Source: Stomoxys calcitrans (Eukaryota; Arthropoda; Insecta; Diptera; Muscidae). From it: DNA of 64,000 bases. Below the pieces are notes generated by a model. It did no database searches. It was not told the origin of the DNA and saw only the letters and a program-made list of their open reading frames with translations. Where the stretch lies: contig NC_081552.1 in the NCBI RefSeq assembly GCF_963082655.1, positions 56,360,737-56,424,736 on the forward strand. The letters are read 5' to 3'. This document shows, in pieces, positions 1 to 11,437 of the stretch. Both the position numbers and the translations under genes were made by a program. Numbering within the stretch: the stretch's first letter is position 1; each line of letters begins with the position of its first letter.

Positions 1-1409
1 CTTAGGCCCATAAAAGCCACATTTATTATCCGATTTTGCTGAAATTTTGGACAGTGAGTTGTGTTAGGCCGTTCGACATCCTCCGTCAATTTCGCCTAGA
101 TCGGTCTAGATTTGGATATAGCTGCCATATAGACCGATCCTCCGATTTAGGGTCTTAGGCCCCTAAAAGCCACATTTATTATCCGATATTGCTGAAATTC
201 GGGACAGTGAGTTGTGTTAGGCCCTTCGACATCTTCCGTTAATATGGCTCAGATCGTTTCAGATTTGAATATAGCTGCCATATAGACCGATCCTCCGATT
301 TAGGGTTTTGGGCCCATAAAAGCCGCATTTATTATCCGATATTGCTGAAATTCGGGACAGTGAGTTGTGTTAGGTCTTTCGACATCCTTTGTCAATTTGG
401 CTCAGATCGGTCCAGATTTGGATATAGCTGCCATATAGACCGATCCTCCGATTTAGGGTCATAGGCCCATAAAAGCTACAGTTATTACCCGATTTTGCTG
501 AAATTTGGGACAGTGAGTTGTGTAAGGCCCTTCAACATCCTTCGTTAATTTGGCCCAGATCGGTTCAGATTTCGATATAGCTGCCATATAGACCCATCCT
601 CCGATTTAGGGTCTTAGGCCCATAAAAGCCACATTTATTATCTGATTTCGCTGAAATTTGGGACAGTGAGTTGTGTTAGGTCCTTCGACATTCTCCGTCA
701 ATATGGCTCAGATCGGTTCAGATTTGGATATAGCTGCCATATAGACCGATTCTCCAATTCAATGTCTTAGGCCCATTAAAGCCACATTTATTATCCGATA
801 TTGCTGAAATTCGGGACAGTGAGTTGTCTTAGGCCCTTCGACATCTTCCGTCAATATGGCTCAAATCGTTTCAGATTTGGATATAGCTGCTATATAGACC
901 GATCTCTCAGTTTTAGGTTTTGGGGCCATAAAAAGCGCATTTATTGTTCGATGTTTCCGAAATTTGGGACAAAGAGTTAAGTTAAGCCCCTCCACATATT
1001 TCTGCAATTTGGTCTAGATCGATCAAGATTTGCATATAGCTGCCATAAAAACCGATCTCTCGATTTAAAGTCTTGGCCCCCAAAAAAAAGCGCATTTTTA
1101 ATCCGATTGCACTAAAATTTGTCCCACTGGCTTATGTTATGCTTTTCGACATCCGTGTCGTATATAGTTAAGATCGGTTTATTTTTAGATATAACTACTA
1201 AAAAGACCAATATTTTGTTATATACAATTGAACAATAACTTTTACTTATTAGTATCTGGTCCAAATCGGAACATATATTGATATAGCTGCTGTGGGGCAT
1301 AAGGTATGAATTTTGCACCGGATTTTGAGGAAAGGTGGTTCACATATATATCCGAGGTGGTGGGTATCCAAAGTTCGGCCCGGCCGAACTTAACGTCTTT
1401 TTACTTGTT
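1..1409 (+). mobile_element. H-B element, left part beyond window
   Basis: About eight 153-bp monomers in tandem, each with the core ATATAGCTGCCATATAGACC; the period is seen as 153 bases between successive GATTTAGGG motifs at 144 and 297. Monomers become more diverged towards the right. The copy ends with GGTGGTGGGTATCC at about 1357, the palindrome GTTCGGCCCGGCCGAAC at 1373-1389 and the tail TTTTTACTTGTT. The 5-type end lies outside the window. It has the plan of a DINE-1/HINE (non-autonomous Helentron-like) element; that class assignment is inference from layout. Confidence 0.8.
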
Positions 1410-1645
1410 AATATGGAATTTGTACTCTAATCTTGAATACCTTTCATTTAAGTCCCATATTGTTCCAATCGGTCCACTTTTATTTTTGGCTGGTACTCTT
1501 GGGTTTAGGGGAAGGGTCCGCCACCAATGCGATATCAAGCATCGGTTTGGCCGTTTTTGAGTTTTATACGGAACAAACAAATTTACAAACCCACAAACAT
1601 ACAAACAAACAAACATATACAAATTCATTTTTATATATATAGAAT
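1410..1645 (+). repeat. R130 repeat, 3' tail with CAAA run
   Basis: Contains the R130 signature ATACCTTTCATTTAAGTCCC at about 1437, a GGGTCCGCC stretch, then GGCCGTTTTTGAGTTTTATAC followed by a CAAA/CATA-rich simple repeat (about 1573-1620). The same tail is seen at 57170-57240. The short open frames across it are chance and are not annotated. Confidence 0.65.
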
Positions 1646-2281
1646 AAACGAATATTTCGAAAAGTTACAAACAGAATGACGAAATTATTTGGTGGAAGGT
1701 ATAAAATTTGTCGAAAATTTAATAGCAAATGTGTTGGTGATGGTTGGGTGAGTGTGGTCGATCCTCTCATTCATAGGCTTATAGTAATTTTTAATGAGCT
1801 GAGTGTGCCCTGCAAACATTTTTCATAGCTTTGGAAGAGCGTTCGTACCCGCAATGAATAAAACAATATTCTGGACGATATTTACGCAATTTTTCTTCAG
1901 TATGATATGCGAAACACCCTTCTAGGATATCGATGGACAAACCATTGCGTGTGCGGAAGTTTTAGCAACTTTTTACGACCAACTCATTGCGTAAAAATCG
2001 TCCATATGAGTAGTTAAACACCCTTTCAGGATGAGTCGTTAAACACCCTTTAGGTCGGACCCTCCCCTTACCACAATTTTCAAAACGCCATATTTCGGAG
2101 ATGCGTGCATCAATTATATTATAAGCAAAATTTTGTATGCCACCTTATGGTACCCAAACAACACAAAATTGGTATACAATTTTGGTGTTTGGTGGGGGGC
2201 CCCAACCCCCCAACCCACACCCCCCCCTCCAAAAAAGTACCAAGGGGCCACATTCACTGCTTTGGGCAATATGGGTATCAA
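1646..2281 (-). repeat. H-A 5-end scar followed by R130-like DNA
   Basis: 1647-1706 is a decayed H-A 5-type end in minus orientation (CGAATATTTCGAAAAG, ACAAACAGAATGACGAAATT, then GGTGGAAGGTATAAAA). 1707-2030 is unique-looking sequence with no gene seen. 2040-2281 resembles R130 in reverse (CGGACCCTCCCC, TTTTCAAAACGCCA, C-rich stretch at 2205-2235) and resumes at 3922 after the inserted H-A copy. Confidence 0.5.
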
Positions 2282-3921
2282 ACAAGTAAAAGCGTGCTAA
2301 GTTCGGCCGGACCGGATCTTATATACCCTCCACCATGGATCGCATTTGTCGAGTTCTTTTCCCGGCATCTCTTCTTAGGCTATTAGAGCGATATTAATAT
2401 ATGGTCCGGTTTGGACCACAATTAAATTATATATATGTTGGAGACCTGTGTAAAATGTCAGCCAATTCGAATAAGAATTGCGCTCTTTGTGGGCTCAAGA
2501 AGTAAAATAGAGAGATCGATTTATATGGGAGCTGTATCGGGCTATAGACCGATTCAGACCATAATAAACACGTATGTTAATGGTCATGAGAGAATCTGTC
2601 GTACAAAATTTCAGGCAAATCGGATAATAATTGCGACCTCTAGAGGCTCAAGAAGTCTAGATCCCAGACCGGTTTATATGGCACCTATATCAGGTTATGG
2701 ACCGATTTGAACAATACTTGGCACAGTTGTAGGCTATAATAACGAAACACGTCGTGCAAAATTTCATCCCAATCGGATAAGAATTGCGCACTCTAGAGGC
2801 TCAAGAAGTCAAGATCCCAGATCGGTTCATATGACAGCTATATCAGGTTATAAACCGATTTGAACCATACTTGGCACAGTTATTGGATATCACAACAAAA
2901 CACGTAGTGCAAAATTTCATCCCAATCGGATAAGAATTGCGCACTCTAGAGGCTCAAGAAGTCAAGACCAAAGATCGGTTTATATGGCAGCTATATCAAA
3001 ACATGGACCGATATGGCCCATTTACAATACCAACCGACCTACACTAATAAGAAGTATTTGTGCAAAATTTCAAGCGGCTAGCTTTACTCCTTCGGAAGTT
3101 AGCGTGGTTTCGACAGACAGACAGACGGACGGACAGACGGACGGACAGACGGACGGACAGACGGACGGACATGGCTAGATCGACATAAAATTTCACGACG
3201 ATCAAGAATATATATAAAGGGTGATTTTTTTGAGGTTAGGATTTTCATGCATTAGTATTTGACAGATCACGTGGGATTTCAGACATGGTGGCAAAGAGAA
3301 AGATGCTCAGTATGCTTTGACATTTCATCATGAATAGACTTACTAACGAGCAACGCTTGCAAATCATTGAATTTTATTACCAAAATCAGTGTTCGGTTCG
3401 AAATGTGTTCAAATTTTGACAAATTTTGTTCAGCGATGAGGCTCATTTCTGGTTGAATGGCTACGTAAATAAGCAAAATTGCCGCATTTGGAGTGAAGAG
3501 CAACCAGAAGCCGTTCAAGAACTGCCCATGCATCCCGAAAAATGCACTGTTTGGTGTGGTTTGTACGCTGGTGGAATCATTGGACCGTATTTTTTCAAAG
3601 ATGCTGTTGGACGCAACGTTACGTTGAATGAACACATTTCGAACCGAACACTGATTTTGGTAATAAAATTCAATGATTTGCAAGCGTTGCTCGTTAGTAA
3701 GTCTATTCATGATGAAATGTCAAAGCATACTGAGCATCTTTCTCTTTGACACCATGTCTGAAATCCCACGTGATCTGTCAAATACTAATGCATGAAAATC
3801 CTAACCTCAAAAAAATCACCCTTTACTTTATGGGGTCTAAGACGAATATTTCGAGTAGTTACAATCAGAATGACGAAAGTAGTATAGTAGTATGGGGGGC
3901 ATCTTATGGTGGAGGGTATAA
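2282..3921 (-). mobile_element. H-A element interrupted by a MITE
   Basis: Starts with ACAAGTAAAAGCGTGCTAAG, a degenerate hairpin (GTTCGGCCGGACCGGATC) and TATACCCTCCACCATGG at about 2322. It then carries 153-bp monomers with GATCGGTTTATATGGCAGC, a GACG/GACA microsatellite at 3113-3171 and the end motif ATGGTGGAGGGTATA at about 3907. A 607-bp MITE sits at 3217-3823. The flanking R130 sequence reads on from 2281 to 3922, so this is an insertion into R130. Confidence 0.8.
3217..3823 (+). mobile_element. 607-bp Tc1/mariner-derived MITE, copy 1
   Basis: Flanked by TA on both sides (3215-3216 and 3824-3825); removing it restores the H-A motif AATATATATACTTTATGGGG, so the insertion is precise. The terminal inverted repeats are 194 bp each (3217-3410 and 3630-3823), starting AAGGGTGATTTTTTTGAGG. 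Each arm contains the first 27 codons of a transposase (begins MNRLTNEQRLQIIEF), so the N-terminus is present twice in opposite orientation. The 219-bp middle is an in-frame catalytic-core fragment with FSDEAHFW, which holds the first catalytic Asp, and WCGLYAGGIIGPYF. The remaining helix-turn-helix region and the second and third catalytic acids are missing, so it is non-autonomous. A second copy of identical length lies at 45526-46132. Confidence 0.92.
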
Positions 3922-4416
3922 TAAAAGGTATTTAAGAGTAGAGTACGAAATTGGCATTAATATGTTACCCTCAGTGTCGGGGGTTCCCCCACCCCCGAAA
4001 ACACCACCAAACAGGACACTTTTACCGCTTTGGTCAATATGGGTATATCATATTGGGTATATATGGTATACACATTTAGGACAGAGTCTGGAACCGGCTC
4101 ACCCTACTCTTCAATAGGACGTGAAGTTTGATCGGGATAATATGTCAATTAAAAGAATGGTCTATGATAGTATATTTCGAATCTGATGTTGGTATAAGGA
4201 TTCTAGTATCTGGGTCACGTCCTACCTTTCCGCAGGAGATCGCGACAATAAAAGACTCAGATAAATTGTCGTTTGGTTCTCAGCGTCGGGGGGACCGAAC
4301 CTCTCCTCCTAATAAATACAAAGCCAAATTGTCATGTAGGATGACCGAGAATATATTGTACTCAAATGAAAGGACGTATCAGAGGGCAATCCCCCATCCC
4401 CTATGTTATCCCAAAA
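3922..4416 (-). repeat. R130 repeat in reverse orientation
   Basis: Continues the R130 DNA broken at 2281: AAAGGTATTTAAGAGTAGAG, a C-rich block (about 3979-4010), and CTCAAATGAAAGG near 4353 are reverse complements of the R130 consensus. No gene seen. Confidence 0.55.
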
Positions 4417-5429
4417 ACAAGTAAAAGCGTGCTAAGTTCGGCCGGGCCGAATCTACCCTCCACAATGGATCGCATTTGTCGAGTTCTTTTCCCGGCATCT
4501 CTTCTTAGGCTAAAAAAGGATATAAGAAAAGAGTGCTCTGCTATTAAAACGAAATCAAGATATGGTCCGGTTCGGACCACAATTAAATTATATGTTGGAG
4601 ACCTTTGTAAAATTTCAGCCAATTCGAATAAGAATTGCGCCCATTGGGGCTCACGAAGTAAAATAGAGAGAACGATTTATATGGGATCTGTATCGGACTA
4701 TAGACCGATTCAGACCATAATAAACACGTTTGTTGATGGTCATGAGAGGATCCGTCGTACAAAATTTCAGGCATATCGGATAATGATTGCGACCTCTAGG
4801 GGTCAAGAAGTCAAGATCCCAGATCGGTTTATATGGCAGCTATATCAGGTTATGAACCGATTTAAACCATACTTGGCACAGTTGTTGGGTATCATAACAA
4901 AACACGTCGTGCTAAATTTTATTCCAATCGGATATGAATTGTGCCCTCTAGAGACTCAAGAAGTCAAGACCCAAGATCGGTTTATATGGCAGCTATATCA
5001 GGTTATGAACCGACTTAAACCATACTTGGCACAGTTGTTGGATATCACAACAAAACACGTAGTGCAAAATTTCATCCCAATCGGATAAGAATTGCGCACT
5101 CTAGAGGCTCAAGAAGTCAAGACCCAAGATCGGTTTATATGGCAGCTATATCAAAACATGGACCGATATGGCCCATTTACAATACCAACCGACCTACACT
5201 AAGTATTTGTGCAAAATTTCAAGCGGCTAGCTTTACTCCTTCGGAAGTTAGCGTGGTTTCGACAGACAGACAGACGGACGGACAGACGGACGGACATGGC
5301 TAGATCGACATAAAATTTCACGACGATCAAGAATATATATACTTTATGGGGTCTCAGATGAATATTTCGAGTAGTTACAATCAGAATAACGAAATTAGTA
5401 TACCCCCCATCTTATGGTGGAGGGTATAA
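4417..5429 (-). mobile_element. H-A element, near complete
   Basis: Begins ACAAGTAAAAGCGTGCTAAG with a good hairpin GTTCGGCCGGGCCGAAT and TACCCTCCACAATGG. It contains about four 153-bp monomers, a short GACA/GACG run at 5262-5295 and ends ATGGTGGAGGGTATAAAA. A 240-codon open frame crosses the monomers because 153 is a multiple of three; its sequence is repeat-derived and I do not regard it as a gene. Confidence 0.8.
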
Positions 5430-6340
5430 AAACAGAGAGATCGATTTATATATGAGCTGTATCGGGCTAAAGATCGATTCAGACCATAATAAACACATAT
5501 ATTGATGGTCATGAGAGGATCCGTCGTACAAAATTTCAGGCAAATCGGATAATAATTGCGACCTCTAGAGGCTCAAGAAGTCAAGAATCCAGATCGTTTT
5601 ATATGGCAGCTATATCGGGTTATGGACCGATTTGAACCTTATTTGACACATTAGTTGAAAGTAAGAATAAAATACGTCATGCGAAATTTCAGACAAATCG
5701 GATAGGAATTTCTCCCTCTAGAAGCTTAAGAAGTCAAGTCCCTAGACGTTTTTATATGACAGCTATATCAAGTTATGAACCTATTTGAACCATACTTAAG
5801 ACATTTGTTGGATATCATAACAAAATACTTAGTGCAAAAATTCATTCAAATCGGATAAGAATTGCGCCCTCTAGAGGCTCAAGAAGTCAAGACCAAAGAT
5901 CGGTTTATATGGCAGCTATATCAGGTTATGGAGCGATTTAACCATACTTGGCACACTTGTTGGATATCGTAACCAACCACGCAGTGCAAAAATTCCTTCC
6001 AATCGGGTAAGAATTGCGCACTCTAGGCTCAAGAAGTCAAGACCCAAGATCGGTTTATATGGCAGCTATATCAAAACACGGACCGATATGGCCCATTTAC
6101 AATACCAACCGACCTACACTTATAAGAAGTATTTGTGCAAAATTTCAAGCGGCTAGCTTTACTCCTTCGGAAATTAGCGTGCTTTCGACAGACAGACGGA
6201 CGGACATGGCTAGATCGAAATAAAATGTCGCGACGATCAAGAATATATATACTTTATGGGGTCTCAGACGAATATTTCGAGTAGTTACAAACAGAATGAC
6301 GAAATTAGTATACCTCCCATCCTATGGTGGAGGGTATAAA
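5430..6340 (-). mobile_element. H-A element lacking hairpin end, tandem to previous
   Basis: Directly abuts the preceding copy with no spacer and no hairpin end: it starts mid-monomer with AACAGAGAGATCGATTTATA. Monomers continue to 6180, then GACAGACGGACGGACATGGC and the end GGTGGAGGGTATAAAA. One hairpin end followed by two 5-type ends is the head-to-tail partial tandem form seen again at 29018-30916. Confidence 0.75.
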
Positions 6341-7309
6341 AACGTGGAGCAGGTTGCTAAAAAGTTACGAGATATGTATGGTGATAAAGCCTTAAAAGGA
6401 AGACAGTGTCAAAATTGATTTCGCAAATTTCGTTCAGGAGATTTTTCACTTAAAGATGAGCCACGTTCAGGTCGGCCAAATGAAGTTGATGATGACCAAA
6501 TCAAAGCATTAATAGAATTGGATCGTCATGTAACTGGGCGTGAGATTGGAGATAAGTTAAATATACCAAAATCAACGGTTCATTATCACATAAAAAGTCT
6601 TGGACTGGTGAAAAAGCTTGATATTTGGGTACCACATGTATTGAAAGAAATTCATTTAACAAACCGAATCAACGCTTGTGATATGCATCTTAAACACAAT
6701 GAATTCGATCCGTTTTTAAAACGAATCATAACTGGAGATGAAAAATGGATTATTTACAACAACGTTAGTCGAAAACGATCAAGGTCCAAGCATGGTGAAC
6801 CAGCTCAAACCACTTCAAAGTCTGATATCCACCAAAAAAAGGTTATGCTGTCTGTTTGGTGGGATTGGAAGGGTGTGGTATATTTTGAGCTGCTTCCAAG
6901 GAACTAAACGATTAATTCGGATGTTTACTGTCAACAATTGGACAAATTGAATACAGCCATCAAGGAGAAGCGACCAGAATTGGTCAATCGTAAAGGTGTC
7001 ATATTCCACCAGGACAACGCCAGATCGCACACATCTTTGGTCACTCGCCAAAAACTGAGTGAGCTTGGCTGGGAACTTTTGATGCAACCACCATATAGCC
7101 CTGACCTTGCACCATCAGACTACCATTTATTTCGATCATTGCAGAACTCCTTAAATGGTAAAACTTTCGGCAATGATGAGGCTATAAAATCGCACTTGCT
7201 TCAGTTTTTTGCAGATAAAGGCCAGAAGTTCTATGAGTGTGGAATACTAAATTTGCCAGGAAGATGGCAAAAGGTTATCGAACAAAATGGCAATTATATA
7301 TTTGATTAA
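6341..7309 (+). pseudogene. mariner transposase, inactivated (D,D34D)
   Basis: Related to cut-and-paste mariner transposases. It lacks roughly the first 20 residues. Frame 1 reads through an N-terminal HTH-like part (KFRSGDFSLKDEPRSGRPNE), the second HTH (IGDKLNIPKSTVHYHIKSLG), the linker with WVPHVLKEIHLT and the catalytic core. The three catalytic aspartates are visible in ITGDEKW, FHQDNARSH and YSPDLAPSDYH, with exactly 34 residues between the last two, the mariner spacing. Two nonsense codons kill it: TGA at 6416-6418, where the related family has Trp, and TAA at 6905-6907 where Gln is expected (LLPRN-stop-TINSD). The C-terminus is complete, ending GNYIFD before TAA at 7307. Which mariner subfamily it belongs to was not determined. 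Confidence 0.92.
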
Positions 7310-7383
7310 AGTTCATTCTAAGTTTTTTTAAAAATGCATTTGCTTTCTTTTAAAAAATCCCCAATTACTTTTTGGGCAACCCA
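6341..7383 (+). mobile_element. mariner element, 5'-truncated
   Basis: The right terminal repeat (AATTACTTTTTGGGCAACCC, ending about 7383 next to TA) matches the intact terminus of the deleted relative at 43263-44024. No left terminal repeat is present: the sequence begins inside the transposase, directly against the H-A end at 6340. Confidence 0.85.
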
Positions 7384-8299
7384 TATATTGATAGCCACCT
7401 TCAAAATGTTGGACATTATGGGGCTCAAACAAAATGGTGATCTAGCACGATGCTGATATTACTTCAGAGTCCGCCTCTAAACTCCCTTCAAACCGGTCAT
7501 GATAAATAATAGGTATTTGATAGAAGAAAACGAATTTGATATCTAATTTTGAGCCCAAATATTCATAAACTCCCTCTAAACTATAGGCAATTGGAGCTCA
7601 AACAAAATAAATTTGACAGTAAAGCACGATGCTAATATTTTGTCAGCGCTAAGTACGTGGGTGGCCGCCCCACCCTGCATACCCCTCAAACTGGACATAG
7701 TTGTGGATTATGGCAAAACGGGGCTCAAATCTGTATCTCTTTCATAGCCAAGTATTTCAAGGACGCCCCAACTCATAAACTTTCCCTAAAACACACATAT
7801 ATACTGACTAAAACAATATGTACCTTCAATGTGGTTTTTGGAGTATGAATCTGATATCCACTTTCGGAGCAAAGAGTTTAGGTACTCTAATCCACCACTA
7901 AATCGAAGAGAATGAAGTAGATCTAACATCCGAACTTTAATGGGCGGACCCTCCCCTCACCCTTTTTTTTTCAAAACGCCAGGACTTAGAGATGAGTGGG
8001 GATGATTTAAGCAAAATTTAGTTTGTTTATGATACTTTAAAAACAAAAAATTTTATCCTTATTTAGGGTGGGATATCTAGGGGGTCGCCCCACCTCCAAA
8101 GCCAGCCAAATGGACAATATCGAACTCAAATTAAAGGTATTGGAGACCGGAGCACGAATCTGACCACCAATATAATATCCACATCGGTGCGAAGTATCTG
8201 AAGGGCCGTACCAGCACTCCCAAATAGGACCTATTTCTACACGTGATCGTATTCTTGTAAAGAGTAAATAAAAATCTAAATGTTTTTCTTCTTCCGTCG
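7384..8299 (-). repeat. R130 tandem repeats, reverse orientation
   Basis: Recurring AGCACGATGCTGATATT / AGCACGATGCTAATATT (about 7444 and 7625), GGGCTCAAA, GGCCGCCCCACCC (7662) and CGGACCCTCCCCTCACC (7944) are the reverse of motifs at 41940-42480 (CAGCATCGTGCTC). Units are diverged. No gene seen. Confidence 0.6.
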
Positions 8300-10560
8300 C
8301 TAAAGACTGAAGATTCAGTAGTATCGAGCCTTGAAATAAATAAGTCTCAATACTGGCTGGCATCCCTATACATGGCACACGATTCAAAATGCCGCCCTCA
8401 AGTTTCTGGTTGAAGCCGCTAGGGATGAAGGGCCTCATTGTAGGATGTGATGGTAATGCACATCACCAGTATGTGGAAGTTTGGATGTTAACGAAAGGGG
8501 TGAGCTGCTTATCGAATATATTATAAGTTGCAATCTGGTGATTTGTAATAAAGGGGATAAGCCGACCTTTATTACCGGAAACAGGCAGAAGGTCTAGATA
8601 TTGCCTTTGTATTGGAAGATATAAGCGCAAGAATATGCGACTGGGAAGTTGTTGGATGACCACAGCTTCTTTGATCATCGTTATATCAGTTTCAGCCTTG
8701 GAGAAAATACTGCAGAAGTGGTCCCTCGGCTAACCAGAAGAAAGAGAGATTGGGATAAAATTCGGTACAAATTCTTACGTCTATCCCTTCCAGACCAGAA
8801 AAGCAAGTGACAGCTGCGCTGGATATAGACATAATGGTCAAGCGGATTGCGAATGACTTGCTTGTGTCAGCATGTCCAAGGGCCAAGCCAAGGGGCAAAC
8901 AGCAACCGCCATGGTGGACCCCAGAGCAAAAGAATGTGTAGACAATGTATAGTGAGAAAACACTAGAACCACTCGTTGAAATTCTCTAAAGGACAACGTG
9001 GCGCCAGAAGAGGTTGTCTTTGATATTCATTCGTCGGAGGTTATTGGGGAAATTGTGTCTGAACCGAAAATCGTTTGGGCGATAAGAAGTTTTGAGTCCT
9101 TTAAGCCGCCAAGCACTTGTGATGTATTCCCGGTTGAATTACAAGCTGTGTCTGACAGACTGGTTCCTGGACTTAGGGAGATATACTCTGCTTGTATCAG
9201 CATGTCATATATACCTGTGGGATGGAGGGACATGAAGGTATTTTTCATTCGGAAAGCAGGAAAACCCTACCACACGAAGGCGAACGATTTTCGTCCCACT
9301 AGTCTGTCGTCCTTTATGCTGAAGACTCTACAGAGGTTGATAGAAACACATCATAGGGCAATGATCCCTGGAGATCGCCTGTCGCGACAGCAGCATGCAT
9401 ATAGTAAAGGCAAATCCACTGAAACAGCCCTTCACAACCTAGTCGGCTACATAGAGTGTTATCTCGCTGTCAAGGAATATACAATGGTAGCATTTCTTGA
9501 CATTGAAGGTGTTTCCAATAATGTAAACCCCCGTCAATCATGAAAGAGTTGGAGTTTCTAAGCATCAACTCCACCGTTAGAAAGTTTATTGATAACTCAC
9601 TTACCAAAAGATGCATTACGGCAGACTTGGGATCTGTGGATCTAAAAAGATGGGTCAGCAGAGGAACACCTCAAGCAGGTGTACTGTCTCCTCTATTTTG
9701 GAATATAGCCACCAACAATATAATATTGTAACTGGAAGAAAAATGTGTAAAAGTGGTCGCGTATGCTGACGACCTTGCAATTGCGGTTAGGGCAAAGTTT
9801 CCCAGCACTCTCAGAGATATACTTCAGGAAGCTCTAGGTGCAACAGCGAAGTGGGCTAAGGTCTTGCACGGATTTACTTTAAGACCACTTACTTTAAGTA
9901 AATCCGTGCAAGACAGAAGAAGTTCTTTTAAGCAGGAGATACAAATTGCCTACAGTGGCTCCTGTCTCCTTGGGAGGAGAAAATGTTCCATTTACAGAAA
10001 GCGCAAAATACCTGGGTGTTTTGCTGGACACGAATCCAACATTTTGGGAAGGACAAGAAAGGCAACTCTTGCCCTATACATCTGCAAGAGAACCATAGGC
10101 AAAAGTTGGGGGTATACACCGCGTATAATACATTAGGTATATACTGCAGTTGTCAGACGTATAATGCTATATGGTGTTGTGGTCTGGTGGACGGCGCATC
10201 AAAAGTCAACCTACGGTTCAATACTCGATTGTATCCAAAGGATGGCTTGTTTGTGCATCACAGCCGCAATGAAGACGACACCATCTGCCCCTGGACATTG
10301 TGTCTGGATAAATTTCTGCGATCACTACCGTGAGGCTAAGGGTAATTTTGCGGCTACGGACACTGTGGTTTCCTTGATACATTAGCCGATGTTCCAGGCA
10401 ATGTGGATTACACCCTACCTGACCGGCTTTTTGATCACAGTACTTTTGATCAACTATTCCTCATAAAACCGATTGTAAATACGATATCCCTGGTAAAAGA
10501 AGTTACATAGACTTCTATACGGATGGTTCCAAACTAGACAATCAGGTAGACTTCGGGGTG
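8300..10560 (+). mobile_element. LOA/R1-like non-LTR retrotransposon, broken
   Basis: Degenerate second-ORF region of a LINE with, in order, the end of an APE-type endonuclease, reverse transcriptase and the start of an RNase H domain. It is cut at about 10560 by an H-A fragment. Neither a 5' UTR, a first ORF, nor a poly-A or simple-repeat tail is visible. The same clade recurs on the minus strand at 59958-62642. Confidence 0.82.
8345..10560 (+). pseudogene. LINE endonuclease-RT-RNase H polyprotein, multiply frameshifted
   Basis: The endonuclease is recognisable from LASLYMAHDS (8352) and VGCDGNAHH (about 8440). The RT fragment at 8998-9540 shows KAGKPYHTKANDFRP, HAYSKGKSTETALHN and VAFLDIEGVSNNV, where the family usually has DIEGAF. 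A shift then joins it to 9540-9730 with SRGTPQAGVLSPLFWN, and after a TAA at 9728 the catalytic VAYADDLAIAV motif follows at about 9753. The connection domain (SAKYLGVLLDTNPTFW, about 9995) is in another frame. The RNase H start FYTDGSKLDNQVDFGV lies at about 10512-10560. At least five frame changes or stops make it non-functional. A 19-bp inverted repeat interrupts the RT at 9861-9914. Confidence 0.85.
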
Positions 10561-10874
10561 CGCCCTCTAGAGGATCAAGAAGTCAAGACCCAAGATCGGT
10601 TTATATGGCAGCTATACAATACCGATATACAATACCAACCGACCTACACTAATAAGAAGTGTTTGTGCAAAATTTCAAGCGGGTAGCTTTACTCCTTCGG
10701 AAGTTAGCGTACTTTCGACAGACAGACGGACGGACGGACATGGCTAGATCGACATAAAATGTCGCGTTGATCAAGAATATATATACTTTATGGGGTCTCA
10801 GACAAATATTTCGAGTAGTTACAAACAGAATGACGAAATTAGTATACCCCCCATCCTATGGTGGAGGGTATTAA
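10561..10874 (-). mobile_element. H-A 5-type end fragment
   Basis: Starts mid-monomer (CGCCCTCTAGAGGATCAAG), runs through the GACAGACGGACGG tract and TATATACTTTATGGGGTCTC to GGTGGAGGGTATTAAAA. It replaces the rest of the LINE RNase H domain. Confidence 0.75.
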
Positions 10875-11366
10875 AACAAAACTGTCCTTGCCAAATTTTG
10901 TGCAGATCGGTTGAAAATTATAGCTACTATGGCAATTTAGGTGCAAATCGAGCCATAGATATATGGGAGCTATATCTTTATCTGAACCGATTTTGATTAA
11001 ATTTTGCAGATTTGTTAAGATCAGTTACAAAACACTGCTTGCTAAAGTTTGTGCAGATCGGTTCGAAATAGTAGCTACTGCGGCCATTTAAGTGCAAATC
11101 GGGCGATACATATATATGGGAGCTATATCTAAATTTGAACCGATTTTTACCAAAATAGTATTTGTCCTTGGGCCAAAAAAGTGTTATGTGCAAAATTTCG
11201 TGATGATTGGACAACAAATACGACATGCACTTTGATTACAAGTATACATGGATGGAGTCGATCGGTATACTTATCAATGGGTCTAGCTCTTCTCCTTCCG
11301 AGCGTTGCAAACAAATGCACAAACTTATAATACCTTGTACCACAGTGGTGGTGTAGGGTATACAAA
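10875..11366 (-). mobile_element. H-C 5-type end and monomers
   Basis: Contains two units with GTGCAGATCGGTT and TATATGGGAGCTATATCT, then GAGTCGATCGGTATACTTAT, TCTTCTCCTTCC and the end CCACAGTGGTGGTGTAGGGTATA. The latter is the reverse of the H-C start at 38978 and 59819. The hairpin end is absent. Confidence 0.65.
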
Positions 11367-11437
11367 TTGAAGGAGATTTAAATTAAACGGAGATCTGGTC
11401 ACATGTAAATTTAAAGCTATGCCATACTCAGAATTTA

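Noticed and set aside
1..1409. CRISPR-like regular repeats
   Set aside because: Units of 153 bp are contiguous and diverged, with no short repeat plus unique spacer organisation; the setting is eukaryotic.
3279..3710. Minus-strand 143-codon frame starting MNRLTNEQ, and its twin at 45600-46019
   Set aside because: They are the inverted arms of the MITE read from the right side, not separate genes.
4366..5088. 240-codon open frame, the second longest in the window
   Set aside because: It starts in R130 DNA and crosses the H-A hairpin end and monomers; no domain and clear repeat origin.
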